Notes under the pieces: model-generated
Told to the model about the DNA's origin: nothing
Databases searched by the model: none
Seen by the model: only the letters and a program-made list of their open reading frames with translations
Program-made: the position numbers and the translations under genes
Part shown: piece after piece, positions 29,924-37,880 of the stretch
How the letters are laid out: every line of letters starts with the position of its first letter
Position numbering within the stretch: the stretch's first letter is position 1
NCBI GenBank assembly: GCA_016183235.1
Contig: JACPFA010000027.1
Span: 38,941-102,940, forward strand
From: Deltaproteobacteria bacterium
Lineage (GTDB): Bacteria; UBA10199; DSSB01; JACPFA01
DNA: 64,000 bases
Reading direction: 5' to 3'

Positions 29924-31069
29924 TTGAAGCGTAAAAAGAACCTCGAAACAAAAAGCCTTTTACCGACAACGGAGCACGCCCTTTACAAGCGCATCCGAGA
30001 GCTTATCCTCATAGCTCGTAGCACGGTGGCTCGTGGTGTCGACCTTGTTCAAGTCCACACAAACTTTGAAATTGGTCGCCATGTCATCGCTCATGAACAA
30101 CAGGGAAAAGAGCGTGCTGAATACGGGCAAGAAGTCTTGAAGCGATTAGCTGAAAAATTGACACGGGAATTTGGTCGCGGTTTTTCCAAAAGCAATCTGG
30201 AATACATACGTCGCTTTTTTCTGACTTATCGGGACCGTAGCCAAATTGCCCAGATCCCGATTGGGCAATCTTCAATAGCTCGTTCCCAAAAAGCCAAGAT
30301 TGCCCAATTTGAAATTGGGCAATTGGCCTCGGGTACAAAGCCGCAACAAGCCTTTTGCCTCAGCTGGACGCATTACATTTTTCTGATGGTAATCAAGAAC
30401 CCGGATGAACGTCGTTTTTATGAAATAGAAGCCCAGGCTCAAAATTGGAACATTAAAGAGTTGAGACGCCAGTTTAACAGCAGTCTTTACGAGCGGTTGG
30501 CTTTGAGTCGTGATAAAAAACGGATTCGCAAACTTTCTGAAGAAGGTCATGTGGTTGCAGCTCCCCACGACCTTCTCAAGGAACCACTCGTTCTCGAATT
30601 TTTGGGACTGGATGAAAAACACGGCTATTCAGAATCCGATTTGGAGTCCGCTATCATTGATCAGATTGAGCATTTTCTCCTGGAACTTGGAAAAGGCTTT
30701 CTTTTCGAAGCACGTCAAAAACGTTTTACCTTTGGCGATGATCATTTTTTCGTGGATCTCGTTTTTTACAACAGGATCCTACGCTGCTACGTCGTGATTG
30801 ATCTCAAGATCGGCAAGCTCGCACATCAGGATCTTGGTCAAATGCAGATGTACGTCAATTATTTTGATCGTTTCGTAAAGACCAAGGAGGAAAATTCCAC
30901 CGTCGGTATTGTACTCTGCAAGGAGAAGAAAGAAGCCCTTGTGGAAATCACCTTGCCCAAGGATGCCAACATTCATGCGAAGGAATATCAGCTCTACCTG
31001 CCAAGTAAACGCGAGCTGCAGAGAAAGCTGCTTGAATGGGCAGATAAAGAGCAAGGAAACGGGGGATGA
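29924..31069 (+). CDS. YhcG/DUF1016-family PD-(D/E)XK nuclease
   Basis: 381 residues from TTG 29924, fixed by ggagg seven bases upstream. The N-terminal DUF1016 domain (about 20-105: IGRHVIAHEQQGKERAEYG, FSKSNLEYIRRFF) and C-terminal nuclease domain (about 215-370: FEARQKRFTFGDDHFFVDLV ... CYVVIDLKIG, with Asp and D-x-K catalytic residues) are intact. Such proteins occur in restriction-modification and defence loci. Between the domains (about 107-137) two palindromes are translated in frame. Second homologue at 54581. Confidence 0.88.
   Translation: MKRKKNLETKSLLPTTEHALYKRIRELILIARSTVARGVDLVQVHTNFEIGRHVIAHEQQGKERAEYGQEVLKRLAEKLTREFGRGFSKSNLEYIRRFFLTYRDRSQIAQIPIGQSSIARSQKAKIAQFEIGQLASGTKPQQAFCLSWTHYIFLMVIKNPDERRFYEIEAQAQNWNIKELRRQFNSSLYERLALSRDKKRIRKLSEEGHVVAAPHDLLKEPLVLEFLGLDEKHGYSESDLESAIIDQIEHFLLELGKGFLFEARQKRFTFGDDHFFVDLVFYNRILRCYVVIDLKIGKLAHQDLGQMQMYVNYFDRFVKTKEENSTVGIVLCKEKKEALVEITLPKDANIHAKEYQLYLPSKRELQRKLLEWADKEQGNGG
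30245..30323. repeat. Two in-frame palindromes in the YhcG linker
   Basis: 30245-30269 and 30299-30323 each have arms attgccca / tgggcaat and encode IAQIPIGQ and IAQFEIGQ. The other YhcG gene has different palindromes at the same linker. Confidence 0.8.
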
Positions 31070-31216
31070 ATATGTGGTGCTGTTTCCATTCAATATGATC
31101 CTGCCCTCAGAGGGAAACTGATCAAGTTCCTTGTACCCTAAGTCTGATCGTGCACTAGAGACAACTGTGTAGGAAAAAATATTTTTGTACCGATTAAAAA
31201 TCGGTGAAGGAAATAA

Positions 31217-31462
31217 ATGACAGTTCGTAGATCCGACATAGAAAAAACTTTAGATGAATTGGAATCATACGAAGAAGGTATGAAATTTCAAGGCCTCGAG
31301 GTTGTCATAGCCAGGCAAAAATGGCCTGAGCTCATTGTATGTGAGTGAAAAAAAGATCTTGGTGCCGATGCATATGCGCCGGCTGAAACCCCCTTTGGCA
31401 GAGTTGGCAAGGCGTTGGCCTGTTCAATTACGGCGGACTTAAGCAAGATTAATGCTGATTGA
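31217..31462 (+). pseudogene. Broken conserved gene with in-frame stop
   Basis: One frame reads MTVRRSDIEKTLDELESYEE ... ARQKWPELIVCE, TGA (31346-31348), then KKDLGADAYAP ... GKALACSITADLSKINAD and stop. The two halves look like one continuous domain (E-x-KKDLG.DAYAP style), interrupted by TGA and cut short. Good ribosome site (gaagg). Family name not recognised. Translation would give only 43 residues. Likely a decayed defence-island gene. Confidence 0.6.
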
Positions 31463-31476
31463 ATCAAGGCTCTTTT

Positions 31477-32310
31477 CTAATTCCAAATTAACTTTGGATC
31501 TTTTATCCATAATAGAGAGATGCCAAGATCAAGTTTTGGGAAAAACCTAGCCTGCTCAAGAATTTTGGCATCCTCAATCTTACTTCGTTGCCAATCTTTC
31601 ATCTCAGAAATATCGACCCAAGTTGCCGCATCCACAGCGGACATGTAAGCGCCATTTTTTCCTTTGGTGGCAGCATCGTAAGCCATTGAAGCCATATCAA
31701 GTGGACCTAGTGCAATCCAGTAATGCTGACGCCGAAATAATTCCGAAGGTACATGATACAAAATACGATCTTTCTTAAAGAAAACTAATGCGCAGGCTTC
31801 TTCTGTAAGATCAATTAAACGACGGGCTGTTGCAATAAATGACGTCTGGTACTTGGATGCGAGAGAGTCTACAAGATTTAAGCTCGGGTTGGATTGAGCA
31901 TGGATTACGGGCCTTATAAAGCGTTCGGGCAATAAGAGCTCACTGGCAAATTCGTTTGCTTCAATTTCTCTTTCTTGATGGGCTTGTTTGCCAAACCATT
32001 CATTTAATTCCCGTTCGCTACAAGAGATTGTTGCTTGAATATTTTTGTGAAGTTCAAAATGGCCCAGCTCGTGCGCGATAGAAAATCGAGTTCTTGTTTC
32101 ATAAGTATCATTTGGCCTGGCAAGTATAACTGCTTTTACTCGACTAAACGAATCACCGATTGTAAGTCGTGCTTCGGCTCCATCGATATGACCTTCACGC
32201 ACAAACACGCCCCTGGCCATGCAGATTTCATTGAGGTTCACCAATAGTGAAGGATCATCTATTTCAAGACTATCAAGAACACTCTTTGCTTTAGCCTTCC
32301 CGAGGCTCAT
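31477..32310 (-). CDS. ImmA/IrrE-family metallopeptidase
   Basis: 277 residues. Zinc-peptidase motif FSIAHELGHFELH (H80, E81, H84) with the downstream ligand helix EIEANEFASELLLP. Residues after ~165 form a separate domain (CALVFFKKDRILYHVPSELF ... DISEMKDWQRSK) that may sense a signal. These peptidases cleave repressors in phage, DNA-damage and immune circuits; one family (CapP) controls CBASS. Third gene of an operon overlapping its predecessor by four bases and divergent from a CBASS pair. Confidence 0.88.
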   Translation of the reverse strand: MSLGKAKAKSVLDSLEIDDPSLLVNLNEICMARGVFVREGHIDGAEARLTIGDSFSRVKAVILARPNDTYETRTRFSIAHELGHFELHKNIQATISCSERELNEWFGKQAHQEREIEANEFASELLLPERFIRPVIHAQSNPSLNLVDSLASKYQTSFIATARRLIDLTEEACALVFFKKDRILYHVPSELFRRQHYWIALGPLDMASMAYDAATKGKNGAYMSAVDAATWVDISEMKDWQRSKIEDAKILEQARFFPKLDLGISLLWIKDPKLIWN

Positions 32311-32747
32311 TTATTCTCCTCGTTTTTTTGAGAAAGAGCCTCTAATAATTGGCAATCCTCTATGAATGAAATTAAGTCTGTTTCAGACATCTTTTTGAAG
32401 TCTTGATTACGAAAAAATGCATTAGCCCGTCCTTGCAGAAGGGTACCAAAAGTGCCGGCATGGATTGCCTGTGCCAGTTCTCGAGCGCTGTTATACTTAG
32501 ATTGTACCCACTGAGATTGTTTGTGTAGAATCTCGCTAACTTCAGTTCGTGTTTTTTGGGCATCAATTAACCAGCTTCTTTTTTTCTTCAGCCTGGCTTT
32601 CTCCAGCAAACTATCTAATCCGGCCTCAATGCGATCATAGCTGATGTCTGAATTTTTTAAGTCCTTTATAATTTCTGGGATATCCACATCTTTACTATCA
32701 AAGAGGATATCGAAAAATGTGGTCAGCTTATCCTGATGCTTATTCAT
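32307..32747 (-). CDS. Unknown helical protein in the ImmA operon
   Basis: 146 residues, all-helical and charged (TFFDILFDSKDVDIPEIIKD, GLDSLLEKARLKKKRSW, ISFIEDCQLLEALSQKNEE). The N-terminal ~65 residues might be a small DNA-binding or dimerisation domain, but no motif is clear. One base separates it from the sigma-like gene and it overlaps the peptidase gene by four (ATGA), so all three are coupled. Candidate substrate of the peptidase. Confidence 0.6.
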   Translation of the reverse strand: MNKHQDKLTTFFDILFDSKDVDIPEIIKDLKNSDISYDRIEAGLDSLLEKARLKKKRSWLIDAQKTRTEVSEILHKQSQWVQSKYNSARELAQAIHAGTFGTLLQGRANAFFRNQDFKKMSETDLISFIEDCQLLEALSQKNEENK

Positions 32748-32748
32748 T

Positions 32749-33378
32749 TTAGATTGCCTCCTTTCTGGCTTGGGGTAAAGTTTTCACAATAGCTAAAAGC
32801 CTTCTCCTTGCGTTTCGATACTGAACATACTGAAAGCCAGTGAGCTGCATTACCGCCTCTGACGTTGGCTCTTCTGCGCTGTTTATCAACTCTTCCATCG
32901 CTGTGACGACCTGTTGAACTTCCTCATCATTAGCTATGCGTGGCTGAAGTGCCGCCATCAATTCTTCATAACGGCTATTTGTTGTTGAATAACTCTCCTC
33001 ATCAGATAGAGAATCAACATCAACAATTTTACTAACTTCATCGTCTTCACCTTCAGATCGATCAGTGCGCTGATGGTCATGAGATTTGGCTAAAGCAGAT
33101 AGGTCGCTCCGAACAATGCCCATCAGAAACTCCAGAAGGTTAGGGCATTTTTCTGCATTCCACCGCCGAATGCCTTTTTTGAGTTCAGCTTCATCCAAAC
33201 CCGCCAACGTTTTTTCAATTGCACCCATCACAATATCCTTAATCTCAAGTCCTTTCGGAAGAGATCCCTTCGTGCTCCAGGAATAAATGCGCACCCATTT
33301 CTCCGTAAACTTGGTGAGTCGCGGCAAAACATCCCCCTTCCAATCCGTATTTAGAAAAAGTTCTAGTTTTTTCCCCAT
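32749..33378 (-). CDS. Sigma-factor-like protein
   Basis: 209 residues. Residues 28-98 (VRIYSWSTKGSLPKGLEIKD, VMGAIEKTLAG, LLEFLMGIVRSDLSALAKSH) have the look of a divergent sigma-70 region 2, and the C-terminus (SEAVMQLTGFQYVQYRNARRRLLAIV) that of a region 4 helix-turn-helix; the middle is acidic. I cannot assign a named family. First gene of the three-gene operon with the ImmA/IrrE peptidase, back to back with CBASS, so a transcriptional role there is plausible. Confidence 0.5.
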   Translation of the reverse strand: MGKKLELFLNTDWKGDVLPRLTKFTEKWVRIYSWSTKGSLPKGLEIKDIVMGAIEKTLAGLDEAELKKGIRRWNAEKCPNLLEFLMGIVRSDLSALAKSHDHQRTDRSEGEDDEVSKIVDVDSLSDEESYSTTNSRYEELMAALQPRIANDEEVQQVVTAMEELINSAEEPTSEAVMQLTGFQYVQYRNARRRLLAIVKTLPQARKEAI

Positions 33379-33432
33379 TGGTCGTTATCCTAGCGCATTC
33401 GGGTTCCCCCTTATAGATATGCTCATCTCAGA

Positions 33433-33445
33433 GGTAAAATTTACC
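33433..33445. promoter_or_regulatory. Perfect palindrome in the divergent CBASS promoter region
   Basis: ggtaaaatttacc lies between the sigma-like operon and the CD-NTase gene; candidate operator for a shared regulator. Confidence 0.35.
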
Positions 33446-33506
33446 GAAGCAAAAAAAATTCCTACAACGTAAAATCCATCAGTTTGACGAGCATACATAT
33501 ATGAGA

Positions 33507-33549
33507 GGTTCCGAACAATTAGTGTGCGGAGCTGCCTCCGCATAACCTA
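33507..33549 (+). promoter_or_regulatory. Leader hairpin before the CD-NTase gene
   Basis: Inner stem tgcggag - ctgc - ctccgca (33525-33542) within outer arms aggtt / aacct. It ends a few bases before the aaagga ribosome site at 33553, so it may affect expression or serve as an operator. Confidence 0.4.
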
Positions 33550-33567
33550 TAAGAAAGGAATGGAAAA

Positions 33568-34551
33568 ATGAAGGAAAACTCATTGATTTTCAATAGATAT
33601 TCAGGTTTAGAGCCCATACAAGCGAGTTTGAGAGGGAGTAGCAGCAGTATGAGTATCTCTGAAGATACCTTTGCATCATGGGCTCAAGGCCCCGGAACAG
33701 TGGAGGCGCAAAAATGTGCCAATGCTGAAACTGCAATCCGAAAGGCAATTTTGGCGGATGCTACTTTAGCTCAGATGGACATCACGGTATTCACCCAAGG
33801 GTCATACGCTGTACGAACAAATGTTCGATTGGATAGTGATGTTGATATTTGCATCCGTTACAATGAGGCGTTTTTTACGCAATATCCTGATGGAATGACG
33901 GACGCTGATTTCGGAAATGTTAATGGAGGTTTGGCTTTTTCCGATTTTAAAGGTCCCGTCCAAAGAGCGTTGGAGTCTTACTTTGACTCTTCATCGGTAA
34001 CTCGTGGCAGTAAGGCTTTTGATATTCATGCCAATACATATAGAATTGATGCCGATGTTGTTCCGGCCTTTGGATACCGTTATTACACGGGGCGCAAAGA
34101 TCTACGTGGAAACCATGAAATTCTGCACGGCGTTGCCTTCATCCCTGATACCGGTGTAAGAATTGTGAACTGGCCACAACAAACCTACGACAATGGGGTT
34201 ATGCGAAACGATCAAACAGGGCGCAAATACAAGAGGATTATCCGTATTTTAAAACGATTACGAAACAGAATGCAGGATGATGGGATTGTCGCCGCCCAAA
34301 ATATATCGTCATTTCTCATCGAGTGCCTTGTATGGAATGCGCCGCTGGAGGCCTTTCAACATGAAAAATATACTGAGAACGTACGGCATGTTCTGGCACA
34401 CACCTGTAATAACACCCGAGAAGATAAAGACTGCTCAGAATGGCGTGAGGTAAATGAAATTAAATACTTATTTCGCTCATTTCAGCCTTGGACGCGTTAT
34501 CAAGCGAATCAATTTTTAAATGCTGCATGGGACTATATTGGTTTCAAATGA
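33568..34551 (+). CDS. CD-NTase (CBASS cyclic oligonucleotide synthase)
   Basis: 327 residues. Nucleotidyltransferase core: FTQGSYAVRTNV (G78-S79), LDSDVDICI (D91, D93) and third acid YRIDADVVPAF (D161/D163), followed by the helical domain (KYKRIIRILKRLRNRMQD, SFLIECLVW) of the cGAS/DncV-like family. On phage infection these enzymes make cyclic di- or trinucleotides. aaaggaatgg ribosome site supports the start. Its stop overlaps the start of a Cap15-like effector (ATGA), giving a two-gene type I CBASS. No Cap2/Cap3 ubiquitin-like genes are present. Confidence 0.92.
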   Translation: MKENSLIFNRYSGLEPIQASLRGSSSSMSISEDTFASWAQGPGTVEAQKCANAETAIRKAILADATLAQMDITVFTQGSYAVRTNVRLDSDVDICIRYNEAFFTQYPDGMTDADFGNVNGGLAFSDFKGPVQRALESYFDSSSVTRGSKAFDIHANTYRIDADVVPAFGYRYYTGRKDLRGNHEILHGVAFIPDTGVRIVNWPQQTYDNGVMRNDQTGRKYKRIIRILKRLRNRMQDDGIVAAQNISSFLIECLVWNAPLEAFQHEKYTENVRHVLAHTCNNTREDKDCSEWREVNEIKYLFRSFQPWTRYQANQFLNAAWDYIGFK

Positions 34552-35201
34552 AAAATTTACACCTAAAACGTTTTGCACTTTTGATCTTTATCTTTTTTTC
34601 CCTCTTTTTTTGTTTTTTCGCATTCAAAGGTGGAAAAACAATCGATGACCTATGGGGTATTCTTTCTATCGCTTATAAAACAATTCCGGCAATTGTGACA
34701 GTGATAGGCCTTTTTGTCGGTTATGCGTGGAAGTGGCGAATATTTCGAGGTTGGCTCGTGCCTTTTCCTGATCTTAATGGAACATGGCAAGGAACAATTC
34801 AAACGATTTGGAAAAATCCAGAAACGGGAGAAATCCCTGGACCAATTCCGGTAATTCTCACTATCAAACAGTCATTCATTCGAATCAGTTGTGTAATGCG
34901 TACGGCTGAAATGACCAGCCGGAGCTATCTTGCCGACTTCTGGCTAAATGGTGACGAGCAGATCCGAAAATTGGGTTATAGCTACCACAGTGCTCCGTTT
35001 CCATCGGTGAAGACCCGAAGCCAGCCACATGACGGAACAATCGTTTTTGAAATAATCACGACCCCTATCAAAAAGCTCAAAGGCATCTATTGGACTTCAC
35101 GGCAAACGACTGGTGAAGTAAACTTGACGTTCCGAGAACGATCTCGCCTCGAAGATTTACCCCCTGATTTAGATTCTCATCCAGTGTCAGGAAAAAAATA
35201 G
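34548..35201 (+). CDS. Cap15-like CBASS effector (two TM + beta-barrel)
   Basis: 217 residues from ATG 34548, overlapping the CD-NTase stop by four bases; the longer frame from 34488 is only overlap. Two membrane helices (FALLIFIFFSLFFCFFAF; IPAIVTVIGLFVGYAWKW) precede a beta-rich domain that opens PFPDLNGTWQGTIQ and has alternating strands to the end. This is the S-2TM-beta/Cap15 layout, in which ligand binding to the barrel triggers assembly and membrane disruption. Hydrophilic Pro/Asp tail. Confidence 0.88.
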   Translation: MKNLHLKRFALLIFIFFSLFFCFFAFKGGKTIDDLWGILSIAYKTIPAIVTVIGLFVGYAWKWRIFRGWLVPFPDLNGTWQGTIQTIWKNPETGEIPGPIPVILTIKQSFIRISCVMRTAEMTSRSYLADFWLNGDEQIRKLGYSYHSAPFPSVKTRSQPHDGTIVFEIITTPIKKLKGIYWTSRQTTGEVNLTFRERSRLEDLPPDLDSHPVSGKK

Positions 35202-35208
35202 GTTTTGT

Positions 35209-35952
35209 TTATGCTTCAACTTCCCTGCTGAGTTTCCGGTAGTCACAATGTTCACACCCATCATAACACGTCGGCATTGTATCGGATGACAAACACTCCC
35301 AAGCATCCTTCACGGCCTTTTCAACCCACGCACAATTGCCGGTGTATCTGATCAACTGAACGTGAAAAGAAAGCGTGCCGTTGAAACCGTCGAGATCCTT
35401 CCGGCCATTGGCATAGACAAAATATCCCGTATCCAGCACGTCGTAACCCATTCCCCGAAGGATCCACTGGTAGATCTCCATTTGCCGCTTGTAACCGTCT
35501 TTCCATTCATCATCGAGACTAACCTCACCGTCCTTGCTGGTAGCCTTGTAGTCGACCACGATCAATTGCCCGGCGGGATTGACCCACAGATCGTCGATAG
35601 CTCCCGTGATGATGAAGTTCGTCGCCTTGTGATGATATTCAAGGCCCTTGAAATTCTCGCGCCAGATGTCGAGGTCTTTGTGCCGGAACGGAATTGCATC
35701 AACCCCGTTTTCTTTCATGAGCGGGTGTGGTTCGCCTTTGGTGCGGTAAACATCGAATTCCTTTTTCAACAAATGATCTACAGCCGTATTGAGAGTAAAT
35801 CCAGGCATTGAGGGCTTGTCGATACCTAACCGCCGATCCAAATAAAAACATCGCGGGCAACGCATGAAATTTTCCAGACGTGATCTGCTGAGTTTGTAAG
35901 GTGCTGTCACTTTGGGATTAAATAAATTGCGCCTCCGCTTGACTAGTGCCAT
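35209..35952 (-). CDS. Cas4/RecB-like PD-(D/E)XK nuclease, solitary
   Basis: 247 residues from ATG 35952, chosen because aaggaatatgac precedes it and the longer frame would run into the caspase gene. LSRSRLENFMRCPRCFYLD (two Cys), nuclease core GAIDDLW...IVVDYKATS with later Gln/Tyr (RQMEIYQW), and C-terminal CYDGCEHCDY give a Cas4-like 4Fe-4S exonuclease arrangement. No CRISPR array or cas1/cas2 is present. Visibly richer in G+C than its neighbours, suggesting recent transfer. Convergent with the CBASS effector. Confidence 0.82.
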   Translation of the reverse strand: MALVKRRRNLFNPKVTAPYKLSRSRLENFMRCPRCFYLDRRLGIDKPSMPGFTLNTAVDHLLKKEFDVYRTKGEPHPLMKENGVDAIPFRHKDLDIWRENFKGLEYHHKATNFIITGAIDDLWVNPAGQLIVVDYKATSKDGEVSLDDEWKDGYKRQMEIYQWILRGMGYDVLDTGYFVYANGRKDLDGFNGTLSFHVQLIRYTGNCAWVEKAVKDAWECLSSDTMPTCYDGCEHCDYRKLSREVEA

Positions 35953-35963
35953 GTCATATTCCT

Positions 35964-37667
35964 TCAAGGAACGATAATTTCTCGGTCTTGGTCGACGAAG
36001 GCTGAGATGATGGTTCCCTTTTTCATTTTGGCATTGGTTCCCCATACTGCAGCGGAGATGCCCATGGCTAGGCCTAGGCTGACAATGCGGCTCATCATTT
36101 CATTAGGGGTTAATTTTTCATCTTTGTAGGGGTTTTGATTGTAGCGAAAACTATCTTCGAAAAAATGATGATCCATGTTGCGATAGTGCTGACTGTATTC
36201 GGCAAAATTGGCATCGGTATCTTTGCCTTTGCCTTGGCGCCCAACGACCGTTGAAAGAGGGATGTTTTGGCCATCGATGGCCTTTACATAACGCACTGTA
36301 AGGGCCATCTCTCCTCTGGCCAAACCCACCCTTGGTTTATTATAAATAATGTCACCAATCGCGAGCGAACCTGCAGGAATAACCAACTTTTCATTCACCA
36401 GAATATCTTCAACAGTTTCAAATTGGATTTTGTCACCATAATGAACGGTTTTAGAGTTTAGGTTTTCAAGCAATCTTAAGCGGATCAGTTCTCCTCTATT
36501 TAAAAGAACTTTTTGTGGACCACTTTTCAATATTTTTCTTTCTTTTCGCGAAAAATTTTCAACTGGGAGTTGATAAGATAGCGTGCGAACATTCGAGCTA
36601 AGCGGAGTGGTCTTTTTTTCCGATAATACCTTGGCGTTATCCCAATTTAAAACTTGATTGCCAGTACGGGGGATTTGAAATTCTTTTTGTATTAATTTGC
36701 CATCGACTAGCTTGCGAATAATATAAGGCCCTTGCCCCAAGGCTAGGCGCTTGGTAACGCCGGCCTTCTTTTCAAGTTCAGAAACAATGTAGCCACCCTT
36801 ACTATTGTAAATAAAATATTTTCCGTTGTCGTTGTCGGGGAAAAATAAATAAGAGATTTTTTGTGAAAGTTCGGTCAGCATGACTTCGCCCTTGCCCCTA
36901 AGGGCAACTTGGGAGGTGGGGTGCTGTTCGCCTAAATTAAGCGATGCGGTTTTGAGAACCGTGTGATCGTAGGCATAGCGATAACCTTCGGCTAAACTCA
37001 CACTGCCGTCGTTATTATAATCGGCATCACCGCGTAGGCCGGTTACAAAAAAGTAAGTAAAGAAAGAACCCCTTAATTCACTACTTTCAAAAGATCTTTC
37101 TAAACTGGTGCTCGAAGAGATGAAGATTTCTCCGTGCACGTCAGAAGTGTCTTGGAGGTCAATTTCAAAAGATTGGGCCTTGTTGGCGCCCTTGGCAGCC
37201 ACTAAAGTGCCGCTGTTACATCCATCCACAATGCCCATTTTGATGTCGGCGCCCGAGCTGCGCACTAATTGTTTGAGTTCGGTGATGGGTAAGATTTGAT
37301 TGTTAATTTGCAAACCTTGGCTGTTGGAATGGCCGGAGTAATAAACTAAAAAATCAACTTTAGTTTTAGGGTCGCTGCGTTTTAGATTGCGAATCGAATT
37401 TTTGGTTTTGTCTAAAGTTTGGCGAATGGTTTCGATGTCTTTACCCAAAAGCAGCGTTGAATTTTCTTCGGAAAAATTCCCCAATTCTTTTAGGGCATCA
37501 TAAATATTTTTGGCGTCGTTTTCGGCATATTTTAACGGTGGGTCCGATTCGGGCCCATTATTATTGCCGATGATCACAGCATAGCGTAAGCCCGAAAAGG
37601 CATAGGCCACCGATTGAGTCCATAAGAGACTGCTAACGATAACTATGCAGAATAACTTGTGTTTCAT
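35964..37667 (-). CDS. Secreted caspase-family (C14) peptidase
   Basis: 567 residues. Signal peptide ending SVAYAF; caspase domain about 27-250 with YAVIIGNNNG, catalytic His113 (YYSGHSN) and Cys150 (VDGCNSG), then a calcium-loop-like segment (DADYNNDGSVSLAEG). The C-terminal ~300 residues are beta-rich and contain a region with AGSLAIGDI and a hydrophobic stretch near the end. Acts in the periplasm or outside, if exported. Downstream of the sigma/anti-sigma pair in the same orientation; a regulated proteolysis role is inferred. Confidence 0.88.
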   Translation of the reverse strand: MKHKLFCIVIVSSLLWTQSVAYAFSGLRYAVIIGNNNGPESDPPLKYAENDAKNIYDALKELGNFSEENSTLLLGKDIETIRQTLDKTKNSIRNLKRSDPKTKVDFLVYYSGHSNSQGLQINNQILPITELKQLVRSSGADIKMGIVDGCNSGTLVAAKGANKAQSFEIDLQDTSDVHGEIFISSSTSLERSFESSELRGSFFTYFFVTGLRGDADYNNDGSVSLAEGYRYAYDHTVLKTASLNLGEQHPTSQVALRGKGEVMLTELSQKISYLFFPDNDNGKYFIYNSKGGYIVSELEKKAGVTKRLALGQGPYIIRKLVDGKLIQKEFQIPRTGNQVLNWDNAKVLSEKKTTPLSSNVRTLSYQLPVENFSRKERKILKSGPQKVLLNRGELIRLRLLENLNSKTVHYGDKIQFETVEDILVNEKLVIPAGSLAIGDIIYNKPRVGLARGEMALTVRYVKAIDGQNIPLSTVVGRQGKGKDTDANFAEYSQHYRNMDHHFFEDSFRYNQNPYKDEKLTPNEMMSRIVSLGLAMGISAAVWGTNAKMKKGTIISAFVDQDREIIVP

Positions 37668-37724
37668 GTTTTGTTAGCCTAGGTTAAAATAATCTTTATT
37701 GTGCTTGTTGAAAAATGTGCTTTC

Positions 37725-37817
37725 TGTCATCCCTGCCCCTGCCTACGCAGGGGTAAACTCCGGCAGGGATCCAGTGATTTCAGGCAGTTCTGGATTCCCG
37801 CCTTCGCGGGAATGACA
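37725..37817. repeat. Complete family B repeat
   Basis: tgtcatccctgcccctgcc ... gtaaactccggcagggatcc ... tggattcccgccttcgcgg gaatgaca, between the caspase gene and the DUF4384-type gene. Confidence 0.8.
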
Positions 37818-37880
37818 TTTTGCAACACACCTCTATTGTATTATCGTTTGTAAGACCCTTTTGGTGTCCCTTGGGTTAAA

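Noticed and set aside
31346..31348. Recoded TGA (selenocysteine or other) in the broken gene
   Set aside because: No SECIS-like stem was evident after it and the downstream part is truncated, so plain pseudogenisation is simpler.
34488..34547. 20-residue N-terminal extension of the Cap15-like effector
   Set aside because: It is the overlap with the CD-NTase coding sequence in another frame; the ATGA junction gives the natural start.
35209..35952. CRISPR-Cas system suggested by the Cas4-like gene
   Set aside because: No direct-repeat array and no cas1, cas2 or effector gene anywhere in the window.
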